64,000 nucleotides of DNA from Flaccisagitta enflata (GCA_965153355.1 OZ231126.1:25606001-25670000); one strand, 5' to 3'. Shown: positions 1-11,422, counted from the stretch's first letter. Numbers and translations: made by a program. The notes: generated from the sequence alone by a model not told the origin.

Positions 1-710
1 CAGAGAGGGAATTCATTATCAGAGCGCCTGCGCCGCCGCCTCCCCACGTTTTAGGCTCATAAATATCCCCCCCCCCCTTTATCATCTCTGTGATATGATT
101 TTCATTGTCGATCCTCCTTATTCAAAAAGTTTGATATTGACAGCTTGTTTTCTTTATTTTGCATTTTCAGTGTCCTTCAATCATTTAAATGCCTAATCTC
201 TCTTTTTTAGCAGAAAACATCTTATTTGAAACCTTTGTTATACTCCAGCTGTCTTGGGCTAGGGAGGGTCGATGAGAAGATTTGATAAGTACTACAGGTT
301 TACATTATTGTTGCAGCATAAGGAGGGGGGAGGGATGAAGATGCGCATTTTGACCTAATATTGCTTCAACAATGTGAAAAACCTCCTCTCAGTACGGTAT
401 TTACTGTCTATAACTAATAATGATTTCGGAAAATCATGTTTGTTGATACTGCCAAGCTACAACAAGAGTAACAGAAATCTACATGCAACACATACAATTT
501 GTTAGTCTTTCTAAAGACGATTCTCTTCATTTCCAATATTGGCATTAACAGAAATCCATCACTAACAGAAAAAAAATTACTAGTCTCTTTAGACCAACGG
601 GATTTAACTGCAAAAAAAAAAACTGTTTTGATACAGTCTTACCCAGCTCTAATGGACCTGTTGTTAACAGAATTCCACCTAAAACGGATGCCAAGTTTTT
701 TCCCTTTTTT
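1..710. other. AT-rich unique DNA, no gene seen
   Basis: Only short frames with no family resemblance. There is a C-run near 68-77. Phrases such as 'aacagaaatc' and 'tagtctctt' near 545-600 recur loosely near 900-960 and 3120-3170 and may be old transposon debris. Confidence 0.5.
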
Positions 711-909
711 AGTCGCATGTTGCGCGACTCTACACCCCGCTATGTCGGTCCGTCGGTCCATTGGTCGGAAGGTTGGTCCCCTTCTTACTTTTTTTGAGTT
801 TTTGAGCGTTTTGAGCATATGGCTCCTGCCCAGATGCCTTGGTGACCTTCTCCAGCACTGCTCCTGCCCATCCACACGCAACTAGGGTAGCCGTGTATCC
901 GGCCTTGTT
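711..909 (-). repeat. R1 short interspersed element
   Basis: On the plus strand it runs from the hairpin AGTCGCatgttgcGCGACT, through 'cgctatgtcggtccgtcgg', to 'ccgtgtatccggccttgtt'. The strand given is the one that reads CCGGATACACGG to hairpin to A-run. This is a diverged copy: the stem is intact and the loop is different from the common form. Confidence 0.75.
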
Positions 910-2046
910 ATCATAATTGGCACCAACAGAGTTCCACCTATAATAGGCATAACTATTGATCCCTTAAAATCTGTGAGGACGGGATGCAACTATATGAAGA
1001 CTCAGCTTGTGCTATTATGAGTTAATATTAGCTAATCTTTCTGTTATCAGTGAAATCTGATGTTATGTAGTCTCTTACAATATTCTGCAAAAATTAGGAC
1101 ACCAATAACTTTAACAATGTCTAAAACTGCAATGCAGTCTGCTTTATGGCTACATATCTATGATCTCCCTCTTTCATAATAGAGAATGGAAACTGCATGG
1201 CGTGCAAATGTAATCTTTTGTTCGCAACCTAGAATATGAATTGTACTTGGATGTCCTCTATCAAACTATTAAAAAACAAAAGATCCTGGCATCTGTACTG
1301 TATTTACTACCATGATCAATTTTGATACGTTTGAGTACAGAACATAATGACACACTTGACGCGATTGTCCACAGACTTCCCTGGCAAAGACGTCATTGCT
1401 AACGAACAGACGCACAGCTGGTGTAAATTCATTCTCTAAAATATTTCTATCGAGATACACTTTTTATCTAGGAAAAAAGAAAGAAAGCTTTAACCGCATA
1501 TTTTTGTCAAAATTGATGCCAGATGGTAGATGATGGAAAAAATAAAATCATATTATAGTTAATTGCTTCAAGTCAATGCCATGAAACTTTTTAAAACAAT
1601 CTTGTTTAGCAGGGGGCTGTTTCATGGTGCCTTTACTTGTCCCTGGCCTCTCGCAGAAAACGAGCTGTCAAAAATTTGTGATTAAACCTGGTGAGTTGGG
1701 TCGAGCAGAGAATGTCTCTTAAACCATCAGATATATAAAGAAATAGCTACTTTACATCATTTGATTCACTTTTGCGTCCATCTTCAACCACAAAGTCCAC
1801 GGACAATTTTGGAAAATATTTTTTATCATTCTATTTCAAAAAAATGACCAGGAAACAGTGTTTGTTTCCCCAGTCTCTCTGGTAACAGGGTGTGCAAAAA
1901 ATTTCGTACTTGCTATCAAATCTAAAGAAAAGACCCCTATCACTGAAGAAATTTTCTCAGATTGATATCTAAATTTGAAAGTTAGGTTAGGCCTCATACT
2001 TTAGATAGAGAAAAAGGAGGTAGGGTAGACAGCAGAATGTGTTTTT
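910..2046. other. Unique DNA, no gene seen
   Basis: No supported ORF, tandem array or inverted repeat. Short frames lack codon structure or known motifs. Confidence 0.5.
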
Positions 2047-2204
2047 AGTCGCCGACTAGCGACTCTACAAGAGGCTTTGTCCATCCGTCCGTCGGTCGGT
2101 TGGTCGGTTGGTCCGTGGTGATCGAGTCAAAAAGTGGGAAAACACACATTTCTGCCCCTGCCCACCCGTCCGCGACTGGTATTGGCCGTGTATCCGGCCT
2201 TGTT
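2047..2204 (-). repeat. R1 short interspersed element
   Basis: Plus strand shows AGTCGCcgactaGCGACT, then 'ctctacaagaggctttgtcc', GTCC/GTCG repeats, 'gcccacccgtccgcgact' and 'ccgtgtatccggccttgtt'. The stem is perfect (6 bp) with a loop unlike the other copies. Confidence 0.75.
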
Positions 2205-3616
2205 AGAATGACAGGGACAGAAGTAGAAGGTTAGAATAGATTTTTTTTGATGAACATTTATCTCTTGTCTAAATTTGACTGTTGTATCATTTTTTGAGGA
2301 CTCAAACCCTTTCATGTAGTTGACCTAACCAAATCTCCTTGATGGGTTTCTCCTCAATTAGTCCATCCAGGGGCTGATAAAGTTACAAACCCTTCTTCTG
2401 TGAATAAACAGAGCTCTGCCAATAAACTCATGTTAAAATCCTTTTTTCAGTTTTTTCTTTAATACATGTCATGGTCATCTATGGAAATTTTAACATCTGT
2501 TCTTGATTTCAACCTTTAGCATAACCAACTAAGATACTCCGGTTCAAGTTTTATTAGCCTTTAAGACTAGATCAATTTCAAATACATGAGAACTACCATT
2601 GGTGTGTAAAAGCCTAACTGAATCCGACAAGTCAGTTGGATGACCCGATTTACTATTTGCCAATTTGATTTGAATGCGGTGAACTTGTCCATTTTGACAT
2701 TAAAAAATTTGCGACATACTAGCCCAAAACTTTTGCAAAACTCGAAAGTCATCCTAAAGCATATGATCATTTGACTGCAGCAACCACAGTTACGCCCCGC
2801 TATAACGGATCCAAGAGTAACGAAAATGCACCTAAAACAGATATGAAATGTTGGTCCCTCCATACTATTAGCAGCAGAAATCTGCTCTGAGAAATTTGCA
2901 CTGGATTCAAACTCTGAAGGAGTGTTTCTCCAAAACGAATAGAGCAATTAACCCTGAATTGGTTTTATTTTAAAGAGTTGTCAAGACTCTTTCAAGCGCG
3001 TCCAATCTGGAATATGTTGCTGTATCCATTGATGAGCAGTGTACCTTCAAAGTTTAAAGCCAGTGCAGATTTCTCTGCTCACCCTGTTTTTTCCTTTTAT
3101 TTCTTATGTTAGAAATAACAGAAATCAGCCTATAACAAATTAGATTTGTTGGTCCCTTGATGACAATTATTGAAGGGTTCAACTGTAATTTTGTTTCAAG
3201 CTGTTTTATCAAACTCAAACTGATTATAATAGAAAGGGGATTGAAGATGAACTTTCATGCTAGCTGTCCTCCTCAAGGCTCCCCCGACTAGTGGTCATGA
3301 AAGAAAAAACAAGCAATGAAACAGATGTATTCATAGTACATTATGCAGTAGAAGGAAAGAATTTTTTTTCTTCACTTACGAATACCACCATATGATATTC
3401 TTACAAGCACGCCAGTAACAATGGAGAAAGAAAACAGGGAGCACCACTAGAGCACACCTCCTAATAAAATGCACCCGCCTATAAGGCACACAACCTACTG
3501 CCCCATCAGATATTTTTCTAGTTATTTTTGAAATAGCAATAAGGCAGCTACACTATCAGATATAATGTTGCAACATGTTACTCAGTTCATTGAAATGCGC
3601 TCTGATGAAGCTCAAC
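2205..3616. other. Unique DNA with faint transposon traces
   Basis: No gene seen. The stretch near 2790-2870 ('acgccccgctataacgg', 'ggtccct') resembles ends of pogo-like MITEs such as the one at 4757, but no paired end was found. Confidence 0.4.
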
Positions 3617-3735
3617 TGTAGTTGCAAAAGGTTTGGATGGTCATCAGTATGCGATACCCCAGAGTAAGTTTATAGGGGATAGGATGGTGAGAGGGGCGGT
3701 ACCCCTGAAAGGGCCAATAACCTATGCATAGGCCC
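3617..3735 (+). repeat. Diverged F2 hairpin module
   Basis: Reads 'gttgcaaaaggtttggatgg', 'gataccccagag', then 'ggggcggtacccctgaaagg' and 'gccaataacctatgc'. It matches the F2 module at 4935-5045 in order and spacing but has many substitutions, so it is probably an old copy. Confidence 0.5.
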
Positions 3736-4756
3736 AACCATGGGGCCATAATAAAGATATTACTATGCCATTTCCGCACATAGCATAAAGTAAAACAACG
3801 AGTTGGTGCACCACGACTTGAACTATGAATTAGCATCAGATTGAACACACAAGCTATGCATGTTTGTATGAGATTGCATGCAGACGTGCGTAAAGAAAGG
3901 CATGTTCTCTCGAAACGTGATGAGAAGACTGCAGATGAATTTCTTTCTGCATCTTCCTTACTTTCACACTTTCCTTCATTTTCTTTCTCTCCTTTTCCTG
4001 AGTCTTCTCTAGAACAGATTACGCCTGAGACTGGATACGCCCACAACCTGAAAGATTGAGTCTTAGACTGGTTACGCCCACCACCTGAAAGATTCACAAA
4101 TTCATTTTCGGACCAGCACAAGGTGTATATGATTGTAGTCATGTGCAAGTGACTATGAATTACTAGTTGGTTGGTTAAGTCCATCTGAGAGTCGCTTGAT
4201 CTCTCTCCCTGTAACACTTTATGCCATGTATAGTTCAGCGTTGCGGCAAATTAGGCAAACTAGCTCTAGAAGGCATTGAATTTGGGTCCCACCATCTACT
4301 TATTTGTTTATCAATTGTTTTTGGTGTTCATTCATTTATTTACCTATCTACTAATTTATTCATGTTTCAAATAATTCATTTCTTTATCTATTCAATAATA
4401 TCTTCAATTCTTCATTTATATAGTACTAAGCTATTTCTTTATCTGTTTATTTATTCATTCAATCATTTTTTTTACTTTTTATTTGTTATTTTTTCGTCTT
4501 TCAGAACTCGGAAAACATCACCACTTAAAGTTAAAAGTACTGATGGATGTGAGTCATTCCAGTTTCCATAAATTACATTTACCCTGTAGGTGGAACAAAA
4601 GCTTGAAGGTTTCTTCAATGGCTTGTGTGAGCATGAGCACAACTTAAAATTAAGGAATGACTTAATAAATTGTATAGTTTCTGTAAATAGTTTGTAGGGT
4701 TTTTTGTATCATAAAAGCCAACAATGTCATTCTGCTTCTTAACTTCTAAGTTAATA
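3736..4756. other. AT-rich unique DNA
   Basis: No supported gene. Between 4300 and 4500 it is rich in ATTCATTTATTT-like sequence, which gives a spurious hydrophobic frame. Confidence 0.5.
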
Positions 4757-4932
4757 CAGTGGGACCCCGCCTCATCGGTCCCATTGGGACTGAAGATTCT
4801 TCACCTTTATTTCAAGGTAACCATTAAAGAGAGGTGAAATAACATTAAAAACTATCATTTTGGACCTCAAAATGTTGACCTTTATTGATGGAGAACCTTT
4901 AAAAGCGAGGCTGTTATTGCGGGGTTCCACTG
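4757..4932. mobile_element. 176-bp pogo/Tigger-like MITE
   Basis: Ends CAGTGGGACCCCGC and GCGGGGTTCCACTG are inverted repeats, and the element is flanked by TA on both sides (4755-4756 and 4933-4934). TA duplication and a CAGT-type end are typical of pogo/Tigger members of Tc1/mariner. It is too short to code and so non-autonomous. It abuts the F2 element that starts at 4935. Confidence 0.8.
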
Positions 4933-4934
4933 TA

Positions 4935-5575
4935 GTCGCAAAAGCGTTAGATGGTCAGCGGTACCCATTGCCCCTATGTGAGTGTATGTGGGTGTGAGGT
5001 GGTTAGAGGGGCAGCGGCCCCGAAGGGGCCGATGGCCTATGCTGTTTTTATTTGAGCCTCAAGGCTGGAATTATGGCCTCAAGGCTGGAATTGGGGCCTT
5101 GAGGCTTGGAGTTGAGCCTTGAGGCTTGGATTTGAGCCTTGAAGCTGGAATTATAGCCTCGAGTGTGGAATTATGGCTTCGAGTCTGGAATTGGGGCTTT
5201 GAGGTTTGGATTTGAGCCTCAAGGCTAGGATTTGAGCCTCGAGGCTGGGATTTGAGCCACGAGGCTGAGATTTGGGCCTCAAGGTTAGAATTTGGATCTC
5301 TGGGGTGGAATATGAGCCTTACAGCTAGAATTTGGGCCACAGGGCCAGTTTTTGGGCCTCTGGGCTAGAATTTGGGCCTCAAGGCTAAAATTTGGGCCTC
5401 AAGGTTAGAATTTGGATCTTTGGGGTGGAATATGGGCCTCAAAGCCAGAATTTGGGCCAAGAAGAAGGAGGAGAAGGAGGAGGAGAAGGAGGAGGAGGAG
5501 AAGGAGGAGGAGGAGAATTTTCTGCATATGTGAAAGCATAGGTCATCGGCCCCTTCGGGGCCGCTGCCTAAAAGG
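4935..5575 (+). mobile_element. F2 element: inverted hairpin ends around a 20-bp minisatellite
   Basis: The head begins GTCGCAAAAGCGTTAGATGG and holds GGTACC and the hairpin 'cagcggccccgaaggggccg' near 5012. From about 5046 to 5460 a degenerate 20-bp tandem repeat (GAGCCTcaAGGCTgGaattt type, itself partly palindromic) follows, then (GGA)n at 5464-5515. The tail 'gcataggtcatcggcccc...ccgctgcc' near 5538-5571 is the inverted form of the head hairpin. The long frames here come from the repeat and are not genes. Confidence 0.65.
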
Positions 5576-5811
5576 AAAGAAATGTTTGAAAAAAATTTGA
5601 AGTGCAATTTGGGGGTTTTATGAAGGAATTCTGAAGCGAAGTGGTGGGGGAACCACTCTAGTCCGAATCCAATTCTCAAAATGAGGCCAGTGAAGTCTCT
5701 ATCCACTCAAGTCAGAATCGGACATGAGTGGTTTGGTAACTCAACTACCCATTCGGTCTAGAGTGGTTATCCCAGTTACTTCAGATCGGACTGGAGTGGG
5801 GTATCTTCTTA

Positions 5812-5874
<63 letters not shown>

Positions 5875-6227
5875 CTCCTGACTCGCTGATCTTTTCCTCA
5901 TCAAAGACTTGATAGCAATAAACGCGAGTGAGTTAATGTCCACCGTTGTGGTCGTACGTCTAAGTAACTTACTGCATACGACATCGCATACACAAGATTT
6001 GACCGTTGATTGGTGAGGCCAATTTTTACTCGCTCACTCATTGGACAACGATCGAGGGGCAAAGAGAGAAAGAAAAAGGGACGGAAGCAATGGCTTCTTG
6101 AATGTCCCACCTGATCATCTCATTGTACCTGTTTTTCCCTCAAAAATGACTTTACCTACGGTGATGAGTCAGACATTTGATTCATTCACATTTATGCCTT
6201 TGAGAAAACACGAACTTACAAACCATC
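5576..6227. other. Repeat-derived flank and (CT)n upstream of transposase exon 1
   Basis: 5600-5800 has 'gaggccagtgaag', 'atccactcaag' phrases that recur diverged at 17260-17400, so it is an interspersed repeat. (CT)n lies at about 5811-5867. No TATA box was recognised before the ATG at 6228. Confidence 0.45.
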
Positions 6228-7009
6228 ATGGATCATCCCCAATTAGTCAAATCCCATCGTGGAAAACTTCTTCTCGTCGATCAAGATTACACGCTCACTC
6301 TCAACAAACGACAAAATGGAAAATACTATTTTCGGTGTTGTCACAAAAAGCCTGTTCAATGCCACGCAACTGCAGTTGTCAAAGGCGAGCTGGAACCAGG
6401 AAATTTCGAGGTTCTTTCTCATCGTGTGGAGCGGCATCATCATGAAAAGTTTCCCATTGACATTCTCATCAAAAACTTCAACGATCAGTTCAAAAAAGCT
6501 TGCGTCGAAAATCTTGACGTGTCCGTTCTAAAGGTCTACGAGGATGAGAGAATTCGCTTCACAGCATCATTGTCGCCTGCACAGAAAACTGCTTTTTTGC
6601 AGAAAATTCCCGCGATCAAATCTTCCCTCATGATGGGTTACAGAGCCCGCGCTGCTGAATATCCATCACTTCCCAAAACAATTGAAGACATTGTGATACC
6701 AGAGCGCTTCACAACAACATTAGACGGCGAAAGACTTTATCGTGGTGCGACACCCGATGGTGTGCACCTCTGGATGTCCACGACTGAATGCCACCATGCT
6801 GGCCGGGGGAAAAAAATGTATGGCGACTGCACCTTTTTCTCCGTTCCCGAACTTTTCGCCCAGATGCTAGTATGCAGGACGATCATCAACGACACACCCG
6901 TCACTATCTCCCACTCCCTTTTGCCCAACAAAAAAAAGAAAACTTACAAAAGTGCTTTGACGCAGATCGTCGAAACCTGCGCCAGAGAAGGCGTCACGCT
7001 TATTTTCAC
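6228..7009 (+). CDS. Exon 1 of FLYWCH / Mutator-like transposase
   Basis: This encodes the N-terminal 260 residues of a Mutator-like (MULE) DDE transposase, an enzyme that cuts and inserts transposon DNA in the nucleus. Residues 7-72 form a FLYWCH-type zinc finger (Y33-Y34-F35-R-C37, C45, H70-x-H72), probably for DNA binding. Residues 195-215 read KKMYGDCTFFSVPELF, the MULE 'DGTF' motif; D200 is the first catalytic Asp. Residues 220-260 match the strand and helix that lead to the second Asp. ATG 6228 has a fair context (ccatcATGG). The open frame runs past 7009, but family homology stops there and a GTATAC donor follows. Ending at 7009 leaves phase 2, which fits the acceptor at 8431. Exon 1 has no second copy in this window. 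Since copy A lacks exon 3, the gene is probably broken. Confidence 0.8.
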
Positions 7010-7076
7010 GTATACGCTACAGAATAATCATTGGAATAATTTGATTCATAGTGACTTAAACATATTTATTCTTGTT

Positions 7077-7136
7077 AGTTGTGTGCACGCGACTCTACAA
7101 CCAGCTGTGTCCATCCATCCGTCCATCAGTCCATCA
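7077..7136 (-). repeat. R1 fragment (hairpin end)
   Basis: AGTTGTGTGCACGCGACT then 'ctacaaccagctgtgtcc' and GTCC-like repeats. It is cut off where the foldback element begins, so the foldback may have inserted into it. Confidence 0.6.
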
Positions 7137-7749
7137 CAGTGGGCCTTAACTGGGTATGAGTTTAAAAAAATCCCCAATGGTATTGACTAGTATGAGTAGG
7201 TACAATTTTTAGTGGAGAATTGATGTAAACCCTTTAAAAAAAATTTCCCTTGAAAATTTTTGCAAAAATCATTAATAATTATCAATTATTGTATATATTT
7301 ACATATAGATCTCAGGGATATATCAGTTTTAAAATTCTGACTCAAGAATCATATACCTGATGAAATTTCCAATCATTTGATAGGTCATACTACATGCTCT
7401 CAGGAAAAAATAAGATTTTCATTTTTTATGCCACCGTTACAAAAAAAGCAATGGTGGCTTAAAACATGAAAATCTTATTTTTTCACGAAAGTATATAGTG
7501 TGTCCTTAATGATTTGAAATGTCATCAGGAATGTGAAACTTGAGTCAGAATTTAAAAACTGATATATCCTTGAGATCTATTAGTCAATATATACAAAAAT
7601 TGATAGTTTTTAACAATTTTTGCAAAAATGTTCGAGGGAATTTTCTTATAAGGGTTTTCATCAATTCCCCACTATAAATCATACCTACTCATACAAGTTA
7701 CTACCAGTGGGGATTTTTTTAAACTCATACCTAGTTAAGGCCCACTGTG
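7135..7749. mobile_element. 615-bp foldback element with CCAT target duplication
   Basis: Two arms of about 300 bp are near-complete inverted copies. The outer ends are CACAGTGGGCC and GGCCCACTGTG, meeting near 7440-7450. Both sides are flanked by CCAT (7131-7134 and 7750-7753), consistent with a 4-bp target duplication. No coding capacity. If the duplication were really 8 bp the CAGTG ends would suggest hAT, but only 4 bp match cleanly. Confidence 0.7.
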
Positions 7750-7861
7750 CCATCCTTCAAACTTTATTGTTTTGGAATTTATAAGTGGTTACACATTTTT
7801 TTGAAAAGAACATCAAGGCTTTGAATGGCCCCAAAATTAAGAACATCTTAAGAAATAACGA

Positions 7862-8350
7862 ATAGTCGCAAAAGCGTTAGATGGTCAGCGGTACCCGTTG
7901 CCCTATGTGAGTATATGTGGGTGTGTGATGGTGAGAGGGGCAGCGGCCCCGAAGGGACCAATGACTTATGCTCAGTAAGTTTTTGAAGATCTATGGTTGA
8001 AAGTGAGCATCAATAATGGGTTTTAGCCTTGAGGTTGGGATTTGGGATTTGAGCCTCGAGGGTGGGATTTGAGCCTTGAGGTTAGGATGTGAGTCTGTGG
8101 CTGGGACTTGAGCCTCGAGGGTGGGATTTAAGCCTCGAAGCTGGGATTTTAGCCTTGAAGCTAGGATTTGAGCCTTGAGGCTGGGATTTGAGCTTCAAGT
8201 TTGGGATTTGAGCCTCAATGCTAGGATTTGATTCTCTAGGCTGGGATTTGAGCTTCTAGGCTAGGATTTGAGCCTCAGTTGGGATGTGAGCCTCGAGGTT
8301 GGGATGTGAGACTTGAGGTTGGGATTTGAGCCTCGAGGCGAGGGGTATAG
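7862..8350 (+). mobile_element. F2 head plus 20-bp minisatellite
   Basis: Begins GTCGCAAAAGCGTTAGATGG, includes 'gggcagcggccccgaaggga', then a 20-bp array (GAGCCTcgAGGcTGGGattt) from about 8020. No inverted tail follows; the array ends in 'gaggcgaggggtatagtagt'. The left edge of the segmental duplication falls within this array. Confidence 0.6.
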
Positions 8351-8430
8351 TAGTAATGTTGGTGGGTAGGGACAGCGCCCTGTATCTGGCCTTATCTGTT
8401 GTACATTTTATTACAATGATTATGCTATAG

Positions 8431-8909
8431 CGAGGTGCACACCGATTGTGAAGTTGGACTGTACACGGCGTTCAAGGAGGTGTTCCCCGGTATCAAGGTT
8501 CGCCTCTGTTACTTTCATATAACAAAGGCGATCAAGGACAAGAAGTCAAAGGTCGGCCTTTTCCCACTGGTGAAAGGCAACGCCAGTCTCCGAAGATGGT
8601 TGGCTCAAGCCCAAACCATTTTTTGGTTTCCGCCCGCGCTCATTCCGAGAATATGGCAATTGATGTGGTCCTTCGTTGACGACGAAATGCGGAACAACAA
8701 TCTCGTGCTCCGGATTAAATCGTATCTTGAACAAATTTGGATTCATACCTCTTTCCCAATCATGCCTGGTTTGCCCAAGTACGATCCCATGAAAACCAAC
8801 ATGTGGGACGTCAGGGAACTCACAAACACCAACAACTTCTCCAAAACAAACATGTTTCGCTACAAACAACGTTTCGGTTGCAGTCCCAACATCTTCAAAT
8901 TTGCTTCAA
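8431..8909 (+). pseudogene. Exon 2 of MULE transposase, copy A (catalytic Glu lost)
   Basis: Central part of the DDE domain. Acceptor 'ctatag' ends at 8430 and donor GTAAGT starts at 8910. The second catalytic Asp is in EVHTDCEVGL (codon 8444-8446), followed by LCYFHITKAI with the conserved Cys-x2-His. The third position, normally T-N-N-x-x-E, reads TNNFSK: codon 8843-8845 is AAA (Lys), whereas copy B has GAA. A frame that ignores splicing runs to a TGA inside the intron at 8915-8917. The next exon is absent downstream in this copy, so I call it inactive. Exon length is 479 nt and the exit phase is 1. Confidence 0.75.
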
Positions 8910-8954
8910 GTAAGTGAACATAATGGGTTTATTGAAAATTAAAAATTACTGTGT

Positions 8955-9117
8955 AAATGATAACAATAACAACAACAATAACAACAATATCTACAACAAC
9001 AACAACAACAACAACAACAACAGCGATAACAACAACAACAACAACAACAACAACAGCAATAACAACAACAACAACAACTATAACAACAACAACACCAACA
9101 ACAACAACAACAACGAT

Positions 9118-9201
<84 letters not shown>

Positions 9202-9487
9202 AACGATAACAACAACAACAACGATAACAACAACGATAACAACAACAACAACGATAACAACAACGATAACAACAACGACAACAACAACGATAACAACAAC
9301 AACGATAACAACAACGACAACAACAACAACAACGATAACAACAACAACAACGATAACAACAACAACAACGATAACAACAACAACAACGATAACAACAACA
9401 ACAACGATAACAACAACAACAACGATAACAACAACAACAACGACAACAACAACAACAACAACAACAACGACAACAACGACAACAACG

Positions 9488-9524
<37 letters not shown>

Positions 9525-9530
9525 GCGCCA
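8955..9530 (+). repeat. (AAC)n microsatellite with GAT/GAC variants
   Basis: Imperfect trinucleotide array in transposase intron 2. It reads Asn, Thr or Gln in the forward frames and Val or Leu in reverse, which produces several spurious long ORFs. The copy B counterpart at 40185-40565 is shorter. Confidence 0.9.
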
Positions 9531-9890
9531 TATAGTCACATAATCAAATAAAGACATAGTTACGGTAAGGAATTGACCCTTATCGAGACAAAAAATGTAT
9601 GTCAGTAATATTTTAGACCGACTGATGGGCCAAATGATAGACCAATAAAGGGTGGTCCAATAAAGTATTTTTTTACCTCATAACTTGAATAACACTTTTT
9701 TTAGTTTATATTGTTTTTCTAAACAAAAGAGGTTTTCTTATTTTTTCATTTGCTGAAAATTGTTTTTAATTTACAACAAATCAAATATTTGTAGTTCAAT
9801 CTAAACACCATTGAAAGTTCCAAAGGCTCTCATGCTTTGGTATCTTCCACATAGTTTTTTATCAAAATTTAATGATTTTTAGTCACGTGC

Positions 9891-10065
9891 ACGCGACTCT
9901 ACAACCCGCTTTGTCCATTGGTTGGTCGGTCGGTTGGTCACACTTTACTTTTTTTATGATTTTATTACTTTGACCTCCTTGCTCCTGCCCAAATGGTCAG
10001 GTGACCTCAAATATGGCCCCTGCCCACCCGCACGCGACTTAGGTAGCCGTGTATCCGGCCTTGTT
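9891..10065 (-). repeat. R1 short interspersed element
   Basis: Plus strand begins AGTCACGTGCACGCGACT (one stem mismatch) and ends 'gccgtgtatccggccttgtt'. Present in copy B at 40922-41106, so it predates the duplication. Confidence 0.85.
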
Positions 10066-10127
10066 GATAGTTGTATCATCATAGAATATTCAAAACAAAA
10101 ATAAATTCTAGTTTGGTTACTTTTTTT

Positions 10128-10316
10128 AGTCGCGTGCACGCGACTCTACAACCCGCTTTGTCCGTCGGTCGGTCGGTCGGTCGGTTGGTCACACTTTACT
10201 TTTTTTTATGATTTTATTTCTTTGACCTCACTGCTCCTGCCAACATGGTCTGGTGACCTCAAATATGGCCCCTGCCCACCCGCACGCGACTTCGGTAGCC
10301 GTGTATCCGGCCTTGT
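10128..10316 (-). repeat. R1 element present only in copy A
   Basis: Begins with the perfect 18-bp palindrome AGTCGCGTGCACGCGACT, then (GTCG)n/(CGGT)n, 'tgcccacccgcacgcgactt' and ends 'ccgtgtatccggccttgttttt'. Flanking sequence in copy B runs without it, with a T-run at about 41157-41175 in its place. Confidence 0.85.
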
Positions 10317-10457
10317 TTTTGCCACCCGTCACCAAGAAGAGATGTGTGCACATGACTTAAATGGAAGCACGGCTATCCCAATGATGTGTGGGTGGGCAGG
10401 GCCTGAATTGAAGGTCACTAGCGCATATTGGCAGAAGCAGTGAGATCCAAGAATAAA

Positions 10458-11051
10458 ACAAGGCCGGATACACGGGCCAAGACGGTGCGCCGGGCGTTAT
10501 TAATTCCTAGACCTATTTCTAGTTCTATCTGACCTATCCCTAGCTCTATTAGACCTATCCCGAGCTCTATCAGACCTATCCCGAGCTCTATCAGACCTAT
10601 TCCGAGCTCTATCAGACCTATCCCGAGCTCTATTAGACCTATCCCAAGCTCTATTAGACCTATCCCGAGCTCTATCAGACCTATCCCAGGCACTATAAGA
10701 CCTATCCCGAGCTCTATCAGACCAATTCCGAGCTCTATCAGATCTATCCCGAGCTCTATTTGACCTATCCGACCTATCAATAGCTCAATCAGACCTATCC
10801 CCTGCTCTATCAGACCTATACCCAGACTTATCCGACCTATCACCAGTTTTATCAGACATATCCCCACCTTGATCAGACCTAATTGTAGCTGATTATTTTA
10901 GTGAATGAAGTGACGAGTATCATCAATGATGAACGAAATGAGTTTTCAATTGATTTCAAATATTTTTAGAAATATTTCATTTGATCGTGACCGACAGATG
11001 GACGGACAAACAGACAGAGCCTCTTATAGAAGTGCTATGGCGCACCAAAAA
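10458..11051 (+). repeat. R1 long form with 21-bp minisatellite
   Basis: Begins ACAAGGCCGGATACACGGGCC. About 17 copies of a 21-bp repeat (CCTATCCCGAGCTCTATCAGA) fill 10505-10860. A unique stretch 'gtgacgagtatcatcaatga' follows, then GGACGGACAAACAGACAGAG, 'cctcttatagaagtgctatg' and 'gcgcaccaaaaaa'. Same end logic as short R1, so it is a longer subfamily. The 149-codon reverse frame is only the repeat. Confidence 0.75.
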
Positions 11052-11098
11052 ATCATCGACGCATATTTCTGAATCATTTCCAGTGATTTTTGCTTTTT

Positions 11099-11422
11099 AA
11101 TTGCGGACACGCAACTCTATAAGAGGCTTTGTCCGTCCGTCCGTCCGTCCGTCCGTCCGTCCGTCGGGTGGTCCGTCACGCTCGAGTTGAAAACGCGAGA
11201 AACGCGCATTTTACGATGCTGCAGCTGTCATAGAATGTGTGTGGGTGTATGTTAGTGTGTGGGAAGGGGGTTTGGGCGAGGCTGGGGGTTGGCTGCCCCT
11301 GCCCACCCGTCCGCAACGATATTGTGACCCCCGCGTCACTTGTTTTTCGAGAATTTCAACTCGAGCGTTACGTGACGTGACGGACAGAGCCTCTTATAGA
11401 GGTGCTGTGGCGCACCTAAAAA
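11099..11422. repeat. R1-like composite with inverted ends
   Basis: Left end AATTGCGGACACGCAACT plus 'ctataagaggctttgtcc' and (GTCC)n. Right end 'cctcttatagaggtgctgtg' then 'gcgcacctaaaaa'. Two hairpin ends face outward around 'cacgctcgagttgaaaacgc' and its inverted form near 11345-11375. It looks like two R1 ends joined in opposite orientation. Confidence 0.6.

Larger units (their letters stand above)
7010..8430 (+). other. Intron 1 of the transposase gene
   Basis: It begins gtatac and ends 'ttatgctatag'. Joining its flanks completes an ACC codon and restores a continuous MULE domain. It holds an R1 fragment, a 615-bp foldback and an F2 head with minisatellite, so most of it is transposon insertions. 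Copy A of the segmental duplication starts inside it at about 8089. Confidence 0.7.

Noticed and set aside
499-885. 128-codon ORF
   Set aside because: It has no ATG start, and its second half is an R1 element.
8914-9557. Long Asn/Thr/Val/Leu ORFs
   Set aside because: They are translations of an (AAC)n intronic microsatellite, in every frame and on both strands.
10128-10145. Palindrome as a bacterial-type intrinsic terminator or operator
   Set aside because: The T-run lies on the wrong side in many copies, and the sequence is an interspersed repeat in animal DNA.
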